Source: Mucilaginibacter kameinonensis
GTDB taxonomy: Bacteria; Bacteroidota; Bacteroidia; Sphingobacteriales; Sphingobacteriaceae
Direction of reading: 5' to 3'
Length of the DNA stretch: 64,000 nucleotides
NCBI RefSeq assembly: GCF_003675385.1
Contig: NZ_RCWZ01000002.1
Span: forward strand, 744,001 to 808,000
The translations under genes were made by a program, and so were the position numbers. Numbering within the stretch: the first letter of the stretch is position 1; the number at the start of each line of letters is the position of its first letter. Shown piece after piece: positions 45,670 through 54,494 of the stretch. The notes under the pieces are model-generated. The model was not told where the DNA came from, did no database searches, and worked only from the letters and a program-made list of their open reading frames with translations.

Positions 45670-46586
45670 CGTTTGTTACGCCACAGGTTAATTAGCCGCC
45701 GGATCAATGAACGCCTGCGTTTAGCAGGCGGATTTAAAGCTAAATATAAATTTTCCAGATAAGCCGCATCCAACGGAAGTTCTCCGGGGTGTTTCAGGGG
45801 GAATGACATGGAAAACGCAGGCAATAGAGCTATCGGATTATCTACCGAATTCATATGCGTACCGCTCTCAAATCCGATGTTTTTTACAAGGTTAACCGAA
45901 GGGTTAATAGCTATTCCATCATTGATAAGGATGCTATAAAACCACTGAATATCCCAGGTATCCAATGTATTGTTGTGTGCGCTCTCAAACATAGTGTAGT
46001 AGGTATTAAACCATTCCTGGCTTCCAATCGCCTGTCTGATCTGCGTTTGAGTTGCTTTCTCCGGCCAGGCTTTCATGTCGATGTCGTAGCGTTTCCAGGC
46101 CCTTTTCCATGTAGCCCATCCCCAGATCCCGCCATGAGCCCTGAAGTAAGACGGAGAATGCTCATCGCCCGACTTACCTAATAAATTAGAACCGGAGATG
46201 GACATAACCTGCTCGTTATCCCGGAACCGTTCCAGTAATTCCGAACAAAATGAAAAAAAGGTATTATCCGGCAAACAGTCATCTTCAAGGATAATGCCTT
46301 CCTCCACATGGTCAAAAAACCAATTGATCGCGTCGCTTACAGCATTCTTACAACCTAAATTTTGCGGCCTGAATAGTGTTTTGAGCTCACATTCCCAATC
46401 TATTTGGGTGGCTATACTTCTTGTTAAAGCGCATAATGCCTCGTCTGTTAGTACTTCTGGCCTCGGACCATCCGCTGCAATAAACAGGTATTCAGGTTGA
46501 TGCAGCCTGATGCAATCAAATACACGTTGGGCGTTTTCCGGGCGGTTGAAAATCAGAAATAATACCGGAACAGTGGTACTACTCAT
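45666..46586 (-). CDS. GT-A-fold glycosyltransferase, GNT-I-like
   Basis: This 306-aa protein starts PVLFLIFNRPENAQRVFDCI, a pattern distinct from GT2, with FIAADGPRPE and the acidic metal site IILEDDCLPDNTFFSF at about 97-112, then SISGSNLLG and GGIWGWATWKRAWKRYD. This layout matches a group of bacterial proteins related to GT13/GNT-I folds. It is a likely sugar transferase with unknown donor. It overlaps the acyltransferase by 4 nt and the upstream GT2 by 8 nt. Confidence 0.88.
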   Translation of the reverse strand: MSSTTVPVLFLIFNRPENAQRVFDCIRLHQPEYLFIAADGPRPEVLTDEALCALTRSIATQIDWECELKTLFRPQNLGCKNAVSDAINWFFDHVEEGIILEDDCLPDNTFFSFCSELLERFRDNEQVMSISGSNLLGKSGDEHSPSYFRAHGGIWGWATWKRAWKRYDIDMKAWPEKATQTQIRQAIGSQEWFNTYYTMFESAHNNTLDTWDIQWFYSILINDGIAINPSVNLVKNIGFESGTHMNSVDNPIALLPAFSMSFPLKHPGELPLDAAYLENLYLALNPPAKRRRSLIRRLINLWRNKR

Positions 46587-47604
46587 TTGCCGCTTGCTTG
46601 ACCGAGTTCAAAACCTGCTGAATATGTTGTTGGTGATTTATCACTTTCTTCCGGTTTTTTATAATGGAGGATACCATGCCGTAGTGCCTCAATACGGTGC
46701 ATCTTTGTTCCAGTGTTGGTCGTTTCCTTTTTTTTAGCGCTTGTATCACTACCGCTTGTACGCTCCTTAATAAGGATATGCTATGACTTTTTAATAGCCT
46801 GGTACTTAAATCGTTCAAAGACACAGGTTCTTTATTGATCATAGCGATATAGCCATACAAAAAGTAGTAGGAGTAACTAAGCCAGAATGCCATATTAATA
46901 ATGGTTTTAATGCTCTGTCTTTTTACTGGAATTAAATGTTTGAATGTTAACCTATCATCGGCTACAATCTGATGGCCGCATAAATAAAACATAAAACAAA
47001 TTTCCGCGTCTTCGCCCGAAAGGAAGTTAGAACCTGTTCGCCCGGTGGTAATTTGTAACCAGCCATGTTCCGCCAATTCCATAAAAATGCTTTTCCTTAT
47101 CGTCATCCCGGCACCGTAAACCCAATGGTCTGTCGCGGCCCAGTGCTGTGGCCCATTGGCATTCAGTTGGCTAAGCAAGGTTTCATTCATTGTGACCGGT
47201 TCTTCCGGAAGGATCTCTCCACAGCCCCCTAATACCCCGATTTTCGGATTGGCCTGCATAATTTCAAATGCAGTGGCCAGGTAGGAGGGGTTTAACCAGT
47301 TGTCATCATCGCAAAATAGCAGGTATTCATAGCGTGCGCAATCAATTCCTTTTCTCCGGGCATTGAATAATCCTGGTACGGGTTCGTCCACTACATTATA
47401 CTCAATACCTGCGGATGAATATTTTTGCCATTCATTTATAGCAACCTGTGCCGTATTATCGGAAGATGCATTGTTAACGATCCATATTTCCCAGGGTAAA
47501 TGAGCCGGAACCTGTTGTTGCGCCAAATGCCTGATAGTTTCAGGCAGGCGTAACGTGGAGTTATAGCAGCATACAATTACGGATATGCCCCTGGTATTAT
47601 TCAA
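46579..47604 (-). CDS. Glycosyltransferase family 2
   Basis: This 341-aa GT2 protein has the core ISVIVCCYNSTLRLPETIRHL, NNASSDNTAQV and the DxD motif YLLFCDDDNWL at about 91-101. It then has GVLGGCGEILP, HWVYGAGMTIRKS and FLSGEDAEICFML-type catalytic-base region (SGEDAE). The start is TTG at 47604, forming a TTGA overlap with the stop of the upstream GT4 gene. The C-terminal portion has hydrophobic helices (AFWLSYSYYFLYGYIAM) that may anchor it at the membrane. Confidence 0.92.
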   Translation of the reverse strand: MNNTRGISVIVCCYNSTLRLPETIRHLAQQQVPAHLPWEIWIVNNASSDNTAQVAINEWQKYSSAGIEYNVVDEPVPGLFNARRKGIDCARYEYLLFCDDDNWLNPSYLATAFEIMQANPKIGVLGGCGEILPEEPVTMNETLLSQLNANGPQHWAATDHWVYGAGMTIRKSIFMELAEHGWLQITTGRTGSNFLSGEDAEICFMFYLCGHQIVADDRLTFKHLIPVKRQSIKTIINMAFWLSYSYYFLYGYIAMINKEPVSLNDLSTRLLKSHSISLLRSVQAVVIQALKKRKRPTLEQRCTVLRHYGMVSSIIKNRKKVINHQQHIQQVLNSVKQAANE

Positions 47605-48722
47605 CTGTAAATGGAATTAAGCTGTGTTTTAAATTGCTCAAAACTAAATTTTTCTTCAAACCTTGTGAACGCATTTTCGCCTAAGAAATGGCGTAGATCT
47701 GCGTTATCTATCAATTTAAGGATAGCTTCAACGTGTTGAGATACATTTTCCGACTCAACAAGGTAGCCATTATAATCATGCCAGACAGATTCTGGAAGGC
47801 CGCCTACATTTGATACTACACAAGGCAATGATTGAGACATGGCTTCCACTACTGCAATGCCATGAGTTTCATAAAAACTGGGTTGGTAATAGATATGTGC
47901 CGTTTTCAAATAATCATTGGTATTGTTTACGGCTCCTTTAAAAAAGATCTGCTCTTGATTGGTTACTTCCGATAGGTATTGATACAGTAAAGGGCCATTC
48001 CCAAGCCAGATAAAAGTAACCTGGGGGCGTGCTGCGGTAACTGCCTTAGCTACCCTGAGCCAGGTTTCCGGATTTTTGTACCCGATGACGTGCCCCATTG
48101 TGATGACATATATCGGAGGGGCAGCACTCTGTTTTATATTGGGTTGCACGCCGCTGTTAGGTTCTGTGACGCAGTTATAAACAACGTTTACGTATGCTTG
48201 CTTCTTTTTGGCTATTTCCCAGTTTTTACTAATCAGTGATTTATTGGACTGTGAAACGGTAATGATTTTTTTTCTGTTGCCCAGTTTTCTGTTGCAGGTA
48301 TATGAGGTGAAAGATGTATATCTTTTGCTGGGCGTTGTGTGCAGGATATAATAAACCTTGCAGAATGGAGCCCAAAAAAAGTATAAATGTTTCTCCGGCT
48401 CCACCGCGCAAACTGTAATATCGGCCAGGCCATATCTAATGCTCAGTAATTGAATATAAAGTACTGATTTCAAAAGTCGAAACGCCTCTTTTAGAGTGGT
48501 GGTCCACCGGTATTGTAAATGGGCGTAACCACAAAGATTTGTTTTGATCCTATAACTTATAAGACCGCTTTCATCCACTTTTTCAAGAAATTTTACTTCG
48601 TCCTCATCCTCCAAAACCAGTAGTACGTTTTGCGGCCCCAAAACTTTTATCAAGGCTCGCAGGTGCGTATTACTTCCGCTGAAATCAAATAACTTAGTGA
48701 AGATGATATGTTTTATTGCCAC
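47601..48722 (-). CDS. Glycosyltransferase family 4
   Basis: This 373-aa GT-B transferase has an N-terminal half with IIFTKLFDFSGSNTHLRALI and a donor domain with MGHVIGYKNPETWLRVAKAV, FIWLGNGPLLYQYL, IYYQPSFYETHGIAVVEAMSQ and ENAFTRFEEKFS. The PSFYETHGIAVVEA motif is the donor phosphate-binding element. The start is GTG at 48722. It is followed by a GT2 with a 4-nt overlap. Donor and linkage unknown. Confidence 0.92.
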   Translation of the reverse strand: MAIKHIIFTKLFDFSGSNTHLRALIKVLGPQNVLLVLEDEDEVKFLEKVDESGLISYRIKTNLCGYAHLQYRWTTTLKEAFRLLKSVLYIQLLSIRYGLADITVCAVEPEKHLYFFWAPFCKVYYILHTTPSKRYTSFTSYTCNRKLGNRKKIITVSQSNKSLISKNWEIAKKKQAYVNVVYNCVTEPNSGVQPNIKQSAAPPIYVITMGHVIGYKNPETWLRVAKAVTAARPQVTFIWLGNGPLLYQYLSEVTNQEQIFFKGAVNNTNDYLKTAHIYYQPSFYETHGIAVVEAMSQSLPCVVSNVGGLPESVWHDYNGYLVESENVSQHVEAILKLIDNADLRHFLGENAFTRFEEKFSFEQFKTQLNSIYS

Positions 48723-48731
48723 AGAGCGGTA

Positions 48732-49646
48732 TTAATAGGTCCTGACAACTATTTTTCTTAACTGATCAACCGGCATTAGCAAACTTAGTGTATAAAACAA
48801 AACAGTTAAAGGCAAGTTAAAAACATCTTTGATCAGGGTTCTGAAATTTTGGGAAGTACGCTGATGCCCGTAATAAAGCCAGTGTTTAAGTTTTTCCCTG
48901 ATGATCAATTGTGTATCCTGCCAATATTCCGGGTTTTCTTTGCCGAAAGTTTTGATGATTTCAATAAGCTCAAGAGTTGCATGCCTGTCCCTTGCTGTTA
49001 TTGACTCATTATGCACCCTGTAAAGGGATAGTTGAAGCGGAAGTGCTTTAAACACGGCACCATTTTTCAACAGCCGCAGCCACATTTCGTAATCTTCGGC
49101 AACCACTTTATCAATAAAGCCGCCTGCATTCAGAAATAGCTCTTTTTTTGCCAGTACTGTGAGGTTAGGAATCTGGTTGTAATTCAAAAACGTTAGTAAG
49201 GCCGGGCGCCCTTCGTATACTGCAGACTGAACGCCCATTGTTTTTAAAGTAGAGAAATCCTCGGGCAACTCCCCTTCAAAAATGTAACAATCTGTGAAAA
49301 CCAAGGAATAATCCCCTGTATTGATTTCATGTATACTAACCTCCAGCTTTTCTTTAAGCCAAAGATCATCGGCATCCAGAAATGCTAAAAAAACGCCGGA
49401 ACTGTTTGCAATAGCAAGATTTTTTGCTTTGCCCTGCCTGCCATTTTCCTGGAAAAAGCATTTAATGCGCTTGTCTGCAGAAGCGTAACGTTTTATAACC
49501 GCTGCTGTTTGATCTGTCGAGCCGTCGTCAACAATGAGTAGCTCCCAATTGGTATAGGTTTGTTGAATTACACTTTCAATGCTTGCTGCAATATATTTTT
49601 CAGCATTATAAGCAGGCATAATTACAGAAACAAGCTGATCATTCAT
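48732..49646 (-). CDS. Glycosyltransferase family 2
   Basis: This 304-aa GT2 enzyme has VSVIMPAYNAEKYIAASIES, LLIVDDGSTDQTAAV, DxD motif AFLDADDLWL at about 90-99 and catalytic-base region VVAEDYEMWLRLLKNG. The C-terminal ~40 residues are hydrophobic then basic (LPLTVLFYTLSLLMPVDQLRKI), suggesting membrane association. Its start overlaps the alpha-1,2-fucosyltransferase-like gene by 8 nt. It is of the common inverting type used for O-antigen and capsule repeats. Confidence 0.94.
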   Translation of the reverse strand: MNDQLVSVIMPAYNAEKYIAASIESVIQQTYTNWELLIVDDGSTDQTAAVIKRYASADKRIKCFFQENGRQGKAKNLAIANSSGVFLAFLDADDLWLKEKLEVSIHEINTGDYSLVFTDCYIFEGELPEDFSTLKTMGVQSAVYEGRPALLTFLNYNQIPNLTVLAKKELFLNAGGFIDKVVAEDYEMWLRLLKNGAVFKALPLQLSLYRVHNESITARDRHATLELIEIIKTFGKENPEYWQDTQLIIREKLKHWLYYGHQRTSQNFRTLIKDVFNLPLTVLFYTLSLLMPVDQLRKIVVRTY

Positions 49647-50529
49647 TGCTTATAATATGCCAGTTTGCCGGGATAAAGTCATGAATATTGAACTTCACAT
49701 TGTTGGCATTAAACCAATTGGCCGGTGCAAAAACTTCGCCGTTGCTTTTTGACAGCCATGCACCCCACCAGCTGAAACTGCTGTTTGCGATGATATGATG
49801 TTTACAATAACTCATTAAAGCCATATCCTTCCAGCTATTTTCGGATTGATTACCACTTACATAGCAGGTTTGATCGCTGTTTAAGTTTAAATTTTTCATT
49901 GCCCAGTCTATGTCGTCAGAGAAGATAAAAAGGGTCAGATCGGCGTACTTTGCTGTTAAAAGGTTCAATGTTTGTTGGTAATATTGTACTTCAAGTACGC
50001 CATGAATCTTATATACTTCCGGCGACTTCAAATAATCACCTCTGCGCACATGAATGCTCACCGGGTTGGCTGAAGCTTCAATCTTTTTCCTGATGTTGTC
50101 ATTGTCGGTATCGAGTGCAGGGAACTCAAAATCTCCTAACAATTGATTGCGCAGGTGTTTGAAATATTTCTCCGACTGAAAATAGCCATCAAGGTATGTA
50201 TTTACAGGCTTACCGTACGCTTTTTCAAAGTCAATATATTCGTTTTCTATCTGCCGGCTTATTACGGTTTTAAAAAAACGCCTGTATAACCGATAATAAA
50301 AGCTATTTTTATTAAAGATTGCTAATTGTTTAGCTGTGGCTTTAACAGCCTTTATATTTTTAAATAGCTGCAGTTCATACTTCCTCGCCGTAAAATGTGG
50401 TGAGTCTGTTTGATTTTCTTCCAGGAACTGATGGTCAATATACACCGGAGAACCCTGTGAAAGGCCTCTGCCCGCGGCATACTGAAACATTTGATTTCCG
50501 AGCCCTCCCTGTAGTTTAACAATTACCAT
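49639..50529 (-). CDS. GT11 alpha-1,2-fucosyltransferase-like protein
   Basis: This 296-aa protein begins with the GT11 signature IVKLQGGLGNQMFQYAAGRGL, carries the donor-binding motif HVRRGDYL (H160 to L167, Arg162 and Arg163 key) and ends with IANSSFSWWGAWLS, all three conserved in bacterial alpha-1,2-fucosyltransferases. It would transfer fucose from GDP-fucose, typically to galactose. No gmd/fcl genes for GDP-fucose lie in the window, so donor supply must be encoded elsewhere. It is embedded between two GT2 genes in the operon. Confidence 0.95.
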   Translation of the reverse strand: MVIVKLQGGLGNQMFQYAAGRGLSQGSPVYIDHQFLEENQTDSPHFTARKYELQLFKNIKAVKATAKQLAIFNKNSFYYRLYRRFFKTVISRQIENEYIDFEKAYGKPVNTYLDGYFQSEKYFKHLRNQLLGDFEFPALDTDNDNIRKKIEASANPVSIHVRRGDYLKSPEVYKIHGVLEVQYYQQTLNLLTAKYADLTLFIFSDDIDWAMKNLNLNSDQTCYVSGNQSENSWKDMALMSYCKHHIIANSSFSWWGAWLSKSNGEVFAPANWFNANNVKFNIHDFIPANWHIISNE

Positions 50530-50542
50530 AAATTGATGCCGA

Positions 50543-51544
50543 TCATGACCGTTTGAGTATTTTATCTCTCAGCTTCACCAATACCCGCTTCACAGTTTGC
50601 ACATTAAGAAACGATAGCCCATTGATTTCCATCATTTGCCGGATGGACTCACGGTAAGATAGCTGCAATTTATTGTGATAAAAGAAAAGCAGGGCAGGAG
50701 CCTGTTTATAATTGAATCCTTTATAATGATAAAGCATCACCATTTTAAGGTTAAACCGTAAGGCCTCAACAATCATCTCGTAAGTGATATCCAGTGCTGT
50801 AGTTTTCAGGTATTCGAAATGTACAAGCGCCCAGCTGATGAAATCCAGATGGCCGCAAATCATATCATTTTTGTTCCTGGCAGCGTTAGATGAAATATTG
50901 ATACCGCTGTAACGCCAATATATTTGGGCGTTCGGGATTATAAACATCCCTTTTTTCCTGGAAAACAATATAGACATCGCCCAATCAGCCCCTTGAGCGT
51001 AAAGGGTAAATACAAAACCTCCGCATTCTTCATAAATACTCCTTGAAAAAATATGGTCAGGCATAGAATTTCCGCGTCTGCCATGTAAAAGGTTATAAGC
51101 CATCTGTGCCGAACTCTCCGTTTGCGGGCCAGTTGTGCCTCGGTTCATAATTTCGCCATGCTGATTGATCACCACGGTGTTAAACCTGAAAATATCAAAA
51201 TCATTTGTTGCAACGTCGACGGTACTATAAAACTCTTCAACGCAATTGCTGTCCATCAGGTCATCATCCGAAAATAGACAGATCCATTTTTCAGTTTTAC
51301 TTAATGCAACACACCTCTTCCATTGTAAAACCAGGTTTTTAGCTCCGATATTGTTTTCAAAACGGTTGTATACAATGTCCAGATCTTCCTGATGCCGTTC
51401 TGCTATAGACCTTAAATCTTCCGGGCTGCAATCATCTCCGATATAAACCGTGAAATTTTTGTTGCTTTGAGCGGCAAGCGATGCCAGCGTTTGATCAAAA
51501 TATATCTTCTTATAAGCAGGTATGATGATAGCTAAATCGCTCAT
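50543..51544 (-). CDS. Glycosyltransferase family 2
   Basis: This 333-aa GT2 enzyme has LAIIIPAYKKIYFDQTLASLA, YIGDDCSPEDLRS, DxD motif CLFSDDDLMD at about 91-100, then MPDHIFSRSIYEECGGF and AQGADWAMSILFSRK as the base region. The PAYK start, rather than PxYN, marks the same subgroup as some capsule GT2 proteins. It overlaps the class I methyltransferase stop by 4 nt and precedes the fucosyltransferase by 13 bp. Specificity unknown. Confidence 0.92.
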   Translation of the reverse strand: MSDLAIIIPAYKKIYFDQTLASLAAQSNKNFTVYIGDDCSPEDLRSIAERHQEDLDIVYNRFENNIGAKNLVLQWKRCVALSKTEKWICLFSDDDLMDSNCVEEFYSTVDVATNDFDIFRFNTVVINQHGEIMNRGTTGPQTESSAQMAYNLLHGRRGNSMPDHIFSRSIYEECGGFVFTLYAQGADWAMSILFSRKKGMFIIPNAQIYWRYSGINISSNAARNKNDMICGHLDFISWALVHFEYLKTTALDITYEMIVEALRFNLKMVMLYHYKGFNYKQAPALLFFYHNKLQLSYRESIRQMMEINGLSFLNVQTVKRVLVKLRDKILKRS

Positions 51545-52377
51545 TTTACCCGGGCTACAATAATTTGATAACCTAATCTTGATTTACCGAGTTCTTCAGT
51601 ATTGTATTGACCTGTATATTCTTCAATCTTTGAAAAACCATTATCCGGCTTGATGACCGGATCCGGTGTTTCTGCTTTATGGGGCGGGGGGAGCAGTTTA
51701 TTTTTAATTTTATTAAGGACCCGCCTGGTTAAACCAATCCGTACCACAGGTGGCGGAAGAGGGATTTCAGGGTAAAGCTGAACATACACCTTTTCGATAT
51801 TAAAAAACTCATCGATTACATGGTGAAACTCCCGAAAACCCCATTCCTGCACATGATAAGGATTTGCCGGAGTATTATCTATTGGAATAGATGCAATTGG
51901 TGTAGAAACCAAAAACAGTCCGTTTGTTGTTAGGGTAGTTTTTATACTGGTCAAAAATTTTCTATAGTCGGGTAAATGTTCAATCGTTTCAAAGCTTACG
52001 GCGATGTCAAAGGCGTTCTCAATGCCTAACTGTTGGGCGTCGTTAACCTGAAAGGTAATATTTTCCCGGCCATTGCGCCATTGCGCATACCTGATAGCAT
52101 CTGGCTGAATGTCGGCCCCGTATACGCTGTTGGCTGCACCTTGAAGAGCCATCAGGTTACTACCCTTACCCACGCCGCATGCAATATCAATTACCCGTTT
52201 ACCGGCTGTATAATTACAGGCAAGCTTATATCTTTCAATATGTGAATACTCAGTTTTCTCATATAAAAATCCGGGCACCCAGCGTTCTGACGACTGCCTG
52301 AGCAGTTGATTGGCCAGCGTGTTCAATTCAAAATTTAAGCAGAAAACTTCTTCGGTTAAACGTTCAGCTTCAGTCAT
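51541..52377 (-). CDS. Class I SAM-dependent methyltransferase
   Basis: This 278-aa protein has a Rossmann methyltransferase fold with motif I RVIDIACGVGKGSNLMA at about 80-96, YGADIQPDAIRYA and AVSFETIEHLPDYRKFL. It follows the ABC-exporter ATPase gene by 2 nt. In ABC-exported glycans a terminal methylation or methyl-phosphate can end chain growth and be read by the extended ATPase domain; proximity to the ATPase makes that idea attractive here but it is inference. Confidence 0.92.
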   Translation of the reverse strand: MTEAERLTEEVFCLNFELNTLANQLLRQSSERWVPGFLYEKTEYSHIERYKLACNYTAGKRVIDIACGVGKGSNLMALQGAANSVYGADIQPDAIRYAQWRNGRENITFQVNDAQQLGIENAFDIAVSFETIEHLPDYRKFLTSIKTTLTTNGLFLVSTPIASIPIDNTPANPYHVQEWGFREFHHVIDEFFNIEKVYVQLYPEIPLPPPVVRIGLTRRVLNKIKNKLLPPPHKAETPDPVIKPDNGFSKIEEYTGQYNTEELGKSRLGYQIIVARVK

Positions 52378-52379
52378 GT

Positions 52380-53627
52380 TTATATCCAGATTTGTTCGGT
52401 AAATATGCTGCCCTGGCTCGAATCCGGTAATAAGTGTGTCTGTTTTACGGAGTGGAATATCTCAAATTGCAAACCATTGTCGTAATAGTCGAGGGTTTCC
52501 TGATCATTGCCAATATAGATTGCGATTTTGTAAGTTCCGGGCTTTAAATTGAGGTGATTTATTTTGCAACTTATCTGATTGGTACCCTGCTGTAACGTGT
52601 ATTTTTTATCAAAAAATTTACTAAAGAGCGTGGTTATCCTTACATCGTTCACATCGTTTATGCCTATCCCGACAGAAACGTTTTCAAGTTGCTTGGTTGA
52701 GTCTATTTCCAGCTGTACAGTTTTTTTACCCTCCATTTGAATATGCTCGGTGCCATCTTCATCTGTAACCTTAAAGCCGGATAGCCAGGCTTTTTTACCG
52801 TCATTCAGAATCTTGACGGCTTTTGAATATCCCCCATCCCTGTCGTCCGAATAGATCTTCATTACCTCTTCAATGCTGCCGTTACCGGTAATCTGGCCGT
52901 TTTTTAAATAAATTCCCTGATTACAAAGAGATATTATCGCCCCCATATTATGGCTTACAAACAATACAGTCCGGCCTTCGCCTTTGCTGATATCGCCCAT
53001 TTTTCCAAGACATTTTTTTTGGAATTCGGCGTCGCCAACAGCTAAAACCTCGTCAACGATAAGAATTTCTGACTCCAGGTGTGCAGCCACGGCGAAGGCA
53101 AGCCGTACGTACATCCCTGATGAGTAACGCTTTACCGGTGTGTCGATGTAGCGTTCCACCCCCGAGAAATCTACGATCTCATCAAACTTTCGTTTTATTT
53201 CGGCCTTGCGCATGCCAAGTATGGCCCCATTCAGGTAAATGTTTTCCTTGCCGCTCAGTTCAGGATGAAATCCGGTTCCAACTTCCAGCAAACTGGCAAT
53301 GCGGCCTTTCACCTTAACGGATCCTGTGGTTGGAGCGGTAACCCGACTTAAGATTTTAAGCAGCGTGCTTTTGCCTGCACCGTTTTTACCGATTATGCCA
53401 ACGGCGTCTCCCTGGTTGATGTCAAAATTAATGTCCTTAAGGCTCCATATGACGTCGCTTTCTCCTTTTTTAGCACGATCATTGATTTCCCCGATCTTTA
53501 AAAACGGATCTTCCTTGCCGCGCAGTTTTGCCCAGTAGCGTTCAAGGTCACGAGAGATGGTTCCCGTTCCAATTTCTCCTAACTGGTATGCTTTGGAGAG
53601 TTTTTCTGCTTTAATAACAACTGGCAT
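52380..53627 (-). CDS. Polysaccharide ABC exporter ATPase with C-terminal glycan-binding-type extension (Wzt-like)
   Basis: This 415-aa ATPase has Walker A GKNGAGKS at 80-87, signature RYSSGM around 167-172 and Walker B ILIVDEVLAVGD at about 188-199, as in Wzt/TagH. Residues 270-415 form an extra beta-rich domain (LEIDSTKQLENVSVGIGINDV, LKPGTYKIAIYIGNDQETLDYY) resembling the Wzt C-terminal carbohydrate-binding domain, which recognises the finished non-reducing end. It pairs with the permease encoded 3 nt upstream. This indicates ABC-dependent export of at least one glycan. Confidence 0.95.
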   Translation of the reverse strand: MPVVIKAEKLSKAYQLGEIGTGTISRDLERYWAKLRGKEDPFLKIGEINDRAKKGESDVIWSLKDINFDINQGDAVGIIGKNGAGKSTLLKILSRVTAPTTGSVKVKGRIASLLEVGTGFHPELSGKENIYLNGAILGMRKAEIKRKFDEIVDFSGVERYIDTPVKRYSSGMYVRLAFAVAAHLESEILIVDEVLAVGDAEFQKKCLGKMGDISKGEGRTVLFVSHNMGAIISLCNQGIYLKNGQITGNGSIEEVMKIYSDDRDGGYSKAVKILNDGKKAWLSGFKVTDEDGTEHIQMEGKKTVQLEIDSTKQLENVSVGIGINDVNDVRITTLFSKFFDKKYTLQQGTNQISCKINHLNLKPGTYKIAIYIGNDQETLDYYDNGLQFEIFHSVKQTHLLPDSSQGSIFTEQIWI

Positions 53628-53630
53628 ATA

Positions 53631-54494
53631 TCAGACAGTATCAATGAATGTGCGCTCCACGCGATTAAATATTAAGATGCCAACCAGAAGTATAATGAAG
53701 GTTACCAATGTAGTAATACCCAATGACAACATGGTAAACGTTCCCTGGCCGAGAAAGCCATATCTAAAGGCCTCAATAATGGAGGTCATCGGGTTGTACT
53801 CAACAATCCATGTATAACTTGGAAATTTTTGCTTTACCGCCGAAAGGGGATAAATTACTGTTGTTAAGTACATCATGAGTTGGATCCCGAAGGTGACCAG
53901 GAAACTCAGATCGCGGTATTTTGTAGTCATGGCAGATATGATCATACCGAGCCCCAAACCAAGCATGGCCATAAGTATCAGAAGTAACGGGAATATCAAC
54001 AGGAAAGCGTTAGGATGGATGTTTGCGCCTTTGAAAACATAAATGAACATGATTAAAAGGAACAGGATCATCTGAACGCCAAACCGAAGCAGGTTTGATA
54101 CCACAATGCTCAACGGAACGATCAGCCTTGGAAAGTAAACCTTTCCAAAAAGCCCGGCATTAACCGTAAAAACAGTTGATGTTTTCGTGAGGCAATCGGC
54201 AAAATAATTCCAGGCAGTGATACCTGCAAGGTAAAACAAGGGCTTGGGTAGGTTGTCTGCAGAGATATCAGCAAGACTCCCAAATACAAAGGTGTATATA
54301 ATTGTGGTGAACAGCGGCTGAACAAAAAACCACAAAGGGCCGAGGATGGTTTGTTTGTAAAAGGAAACAAAGTCTCTTCTCACCAGTAAAACCAACAAGT
54401 CCCGGTAGTGCCACATATCCTTTAGCTTCAAATCAAAGGGACTGCTTTGTGGGCTTAGTTCAATATCCCATTTTTCATCTGTTAATTTACTCAT
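53631..54494 (-). CDS. Polysaccharide ABC exporter permease (Wzm-like)
   Basis: This 287-aa ABC-2 type membrane protein has six predicted helices (first at about 58-75), preceded by MWHYRDLLVLLVRRDFVSFYKQ and then QTILGPLWFFVQPLFT, the conserved entry of Wzm/TagG permeases. It ends in a helix and basic tail (ILIFNRVERTFIDTV). With the Wzt-like ATPase it would flip a lipid-linked polymer across the inner membrane. It overlaps the upstream GT4 gene by 4 nt. Confidence 0.95.
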   Translation of the reverse strand: MSKLTDEKWDIELSPQSSPFDLKLKDMWHYRDLLVLLVRRDFVSFYKQTILGPLWFFVQPLFTTIIYTFVFGSLADISADNLPKPLFYLAGITAWNYFADCLTKTSTVFTVNAGLFGKVYFPRLIVPLSIVVSNLLRFGVQMILFLLIMFIYVFKGANIHPNAFLLIFPLLLILMAMLGLGLGMIISAMTTKYRDLSFLVTFGIQLMMYLTTVIYPLSAVKQKFPSYTWIVEYNPMTSIIEAFRYGFLGQGTFTMLSLGITTLVTFIILLVGILIFNRVERTFIDTV

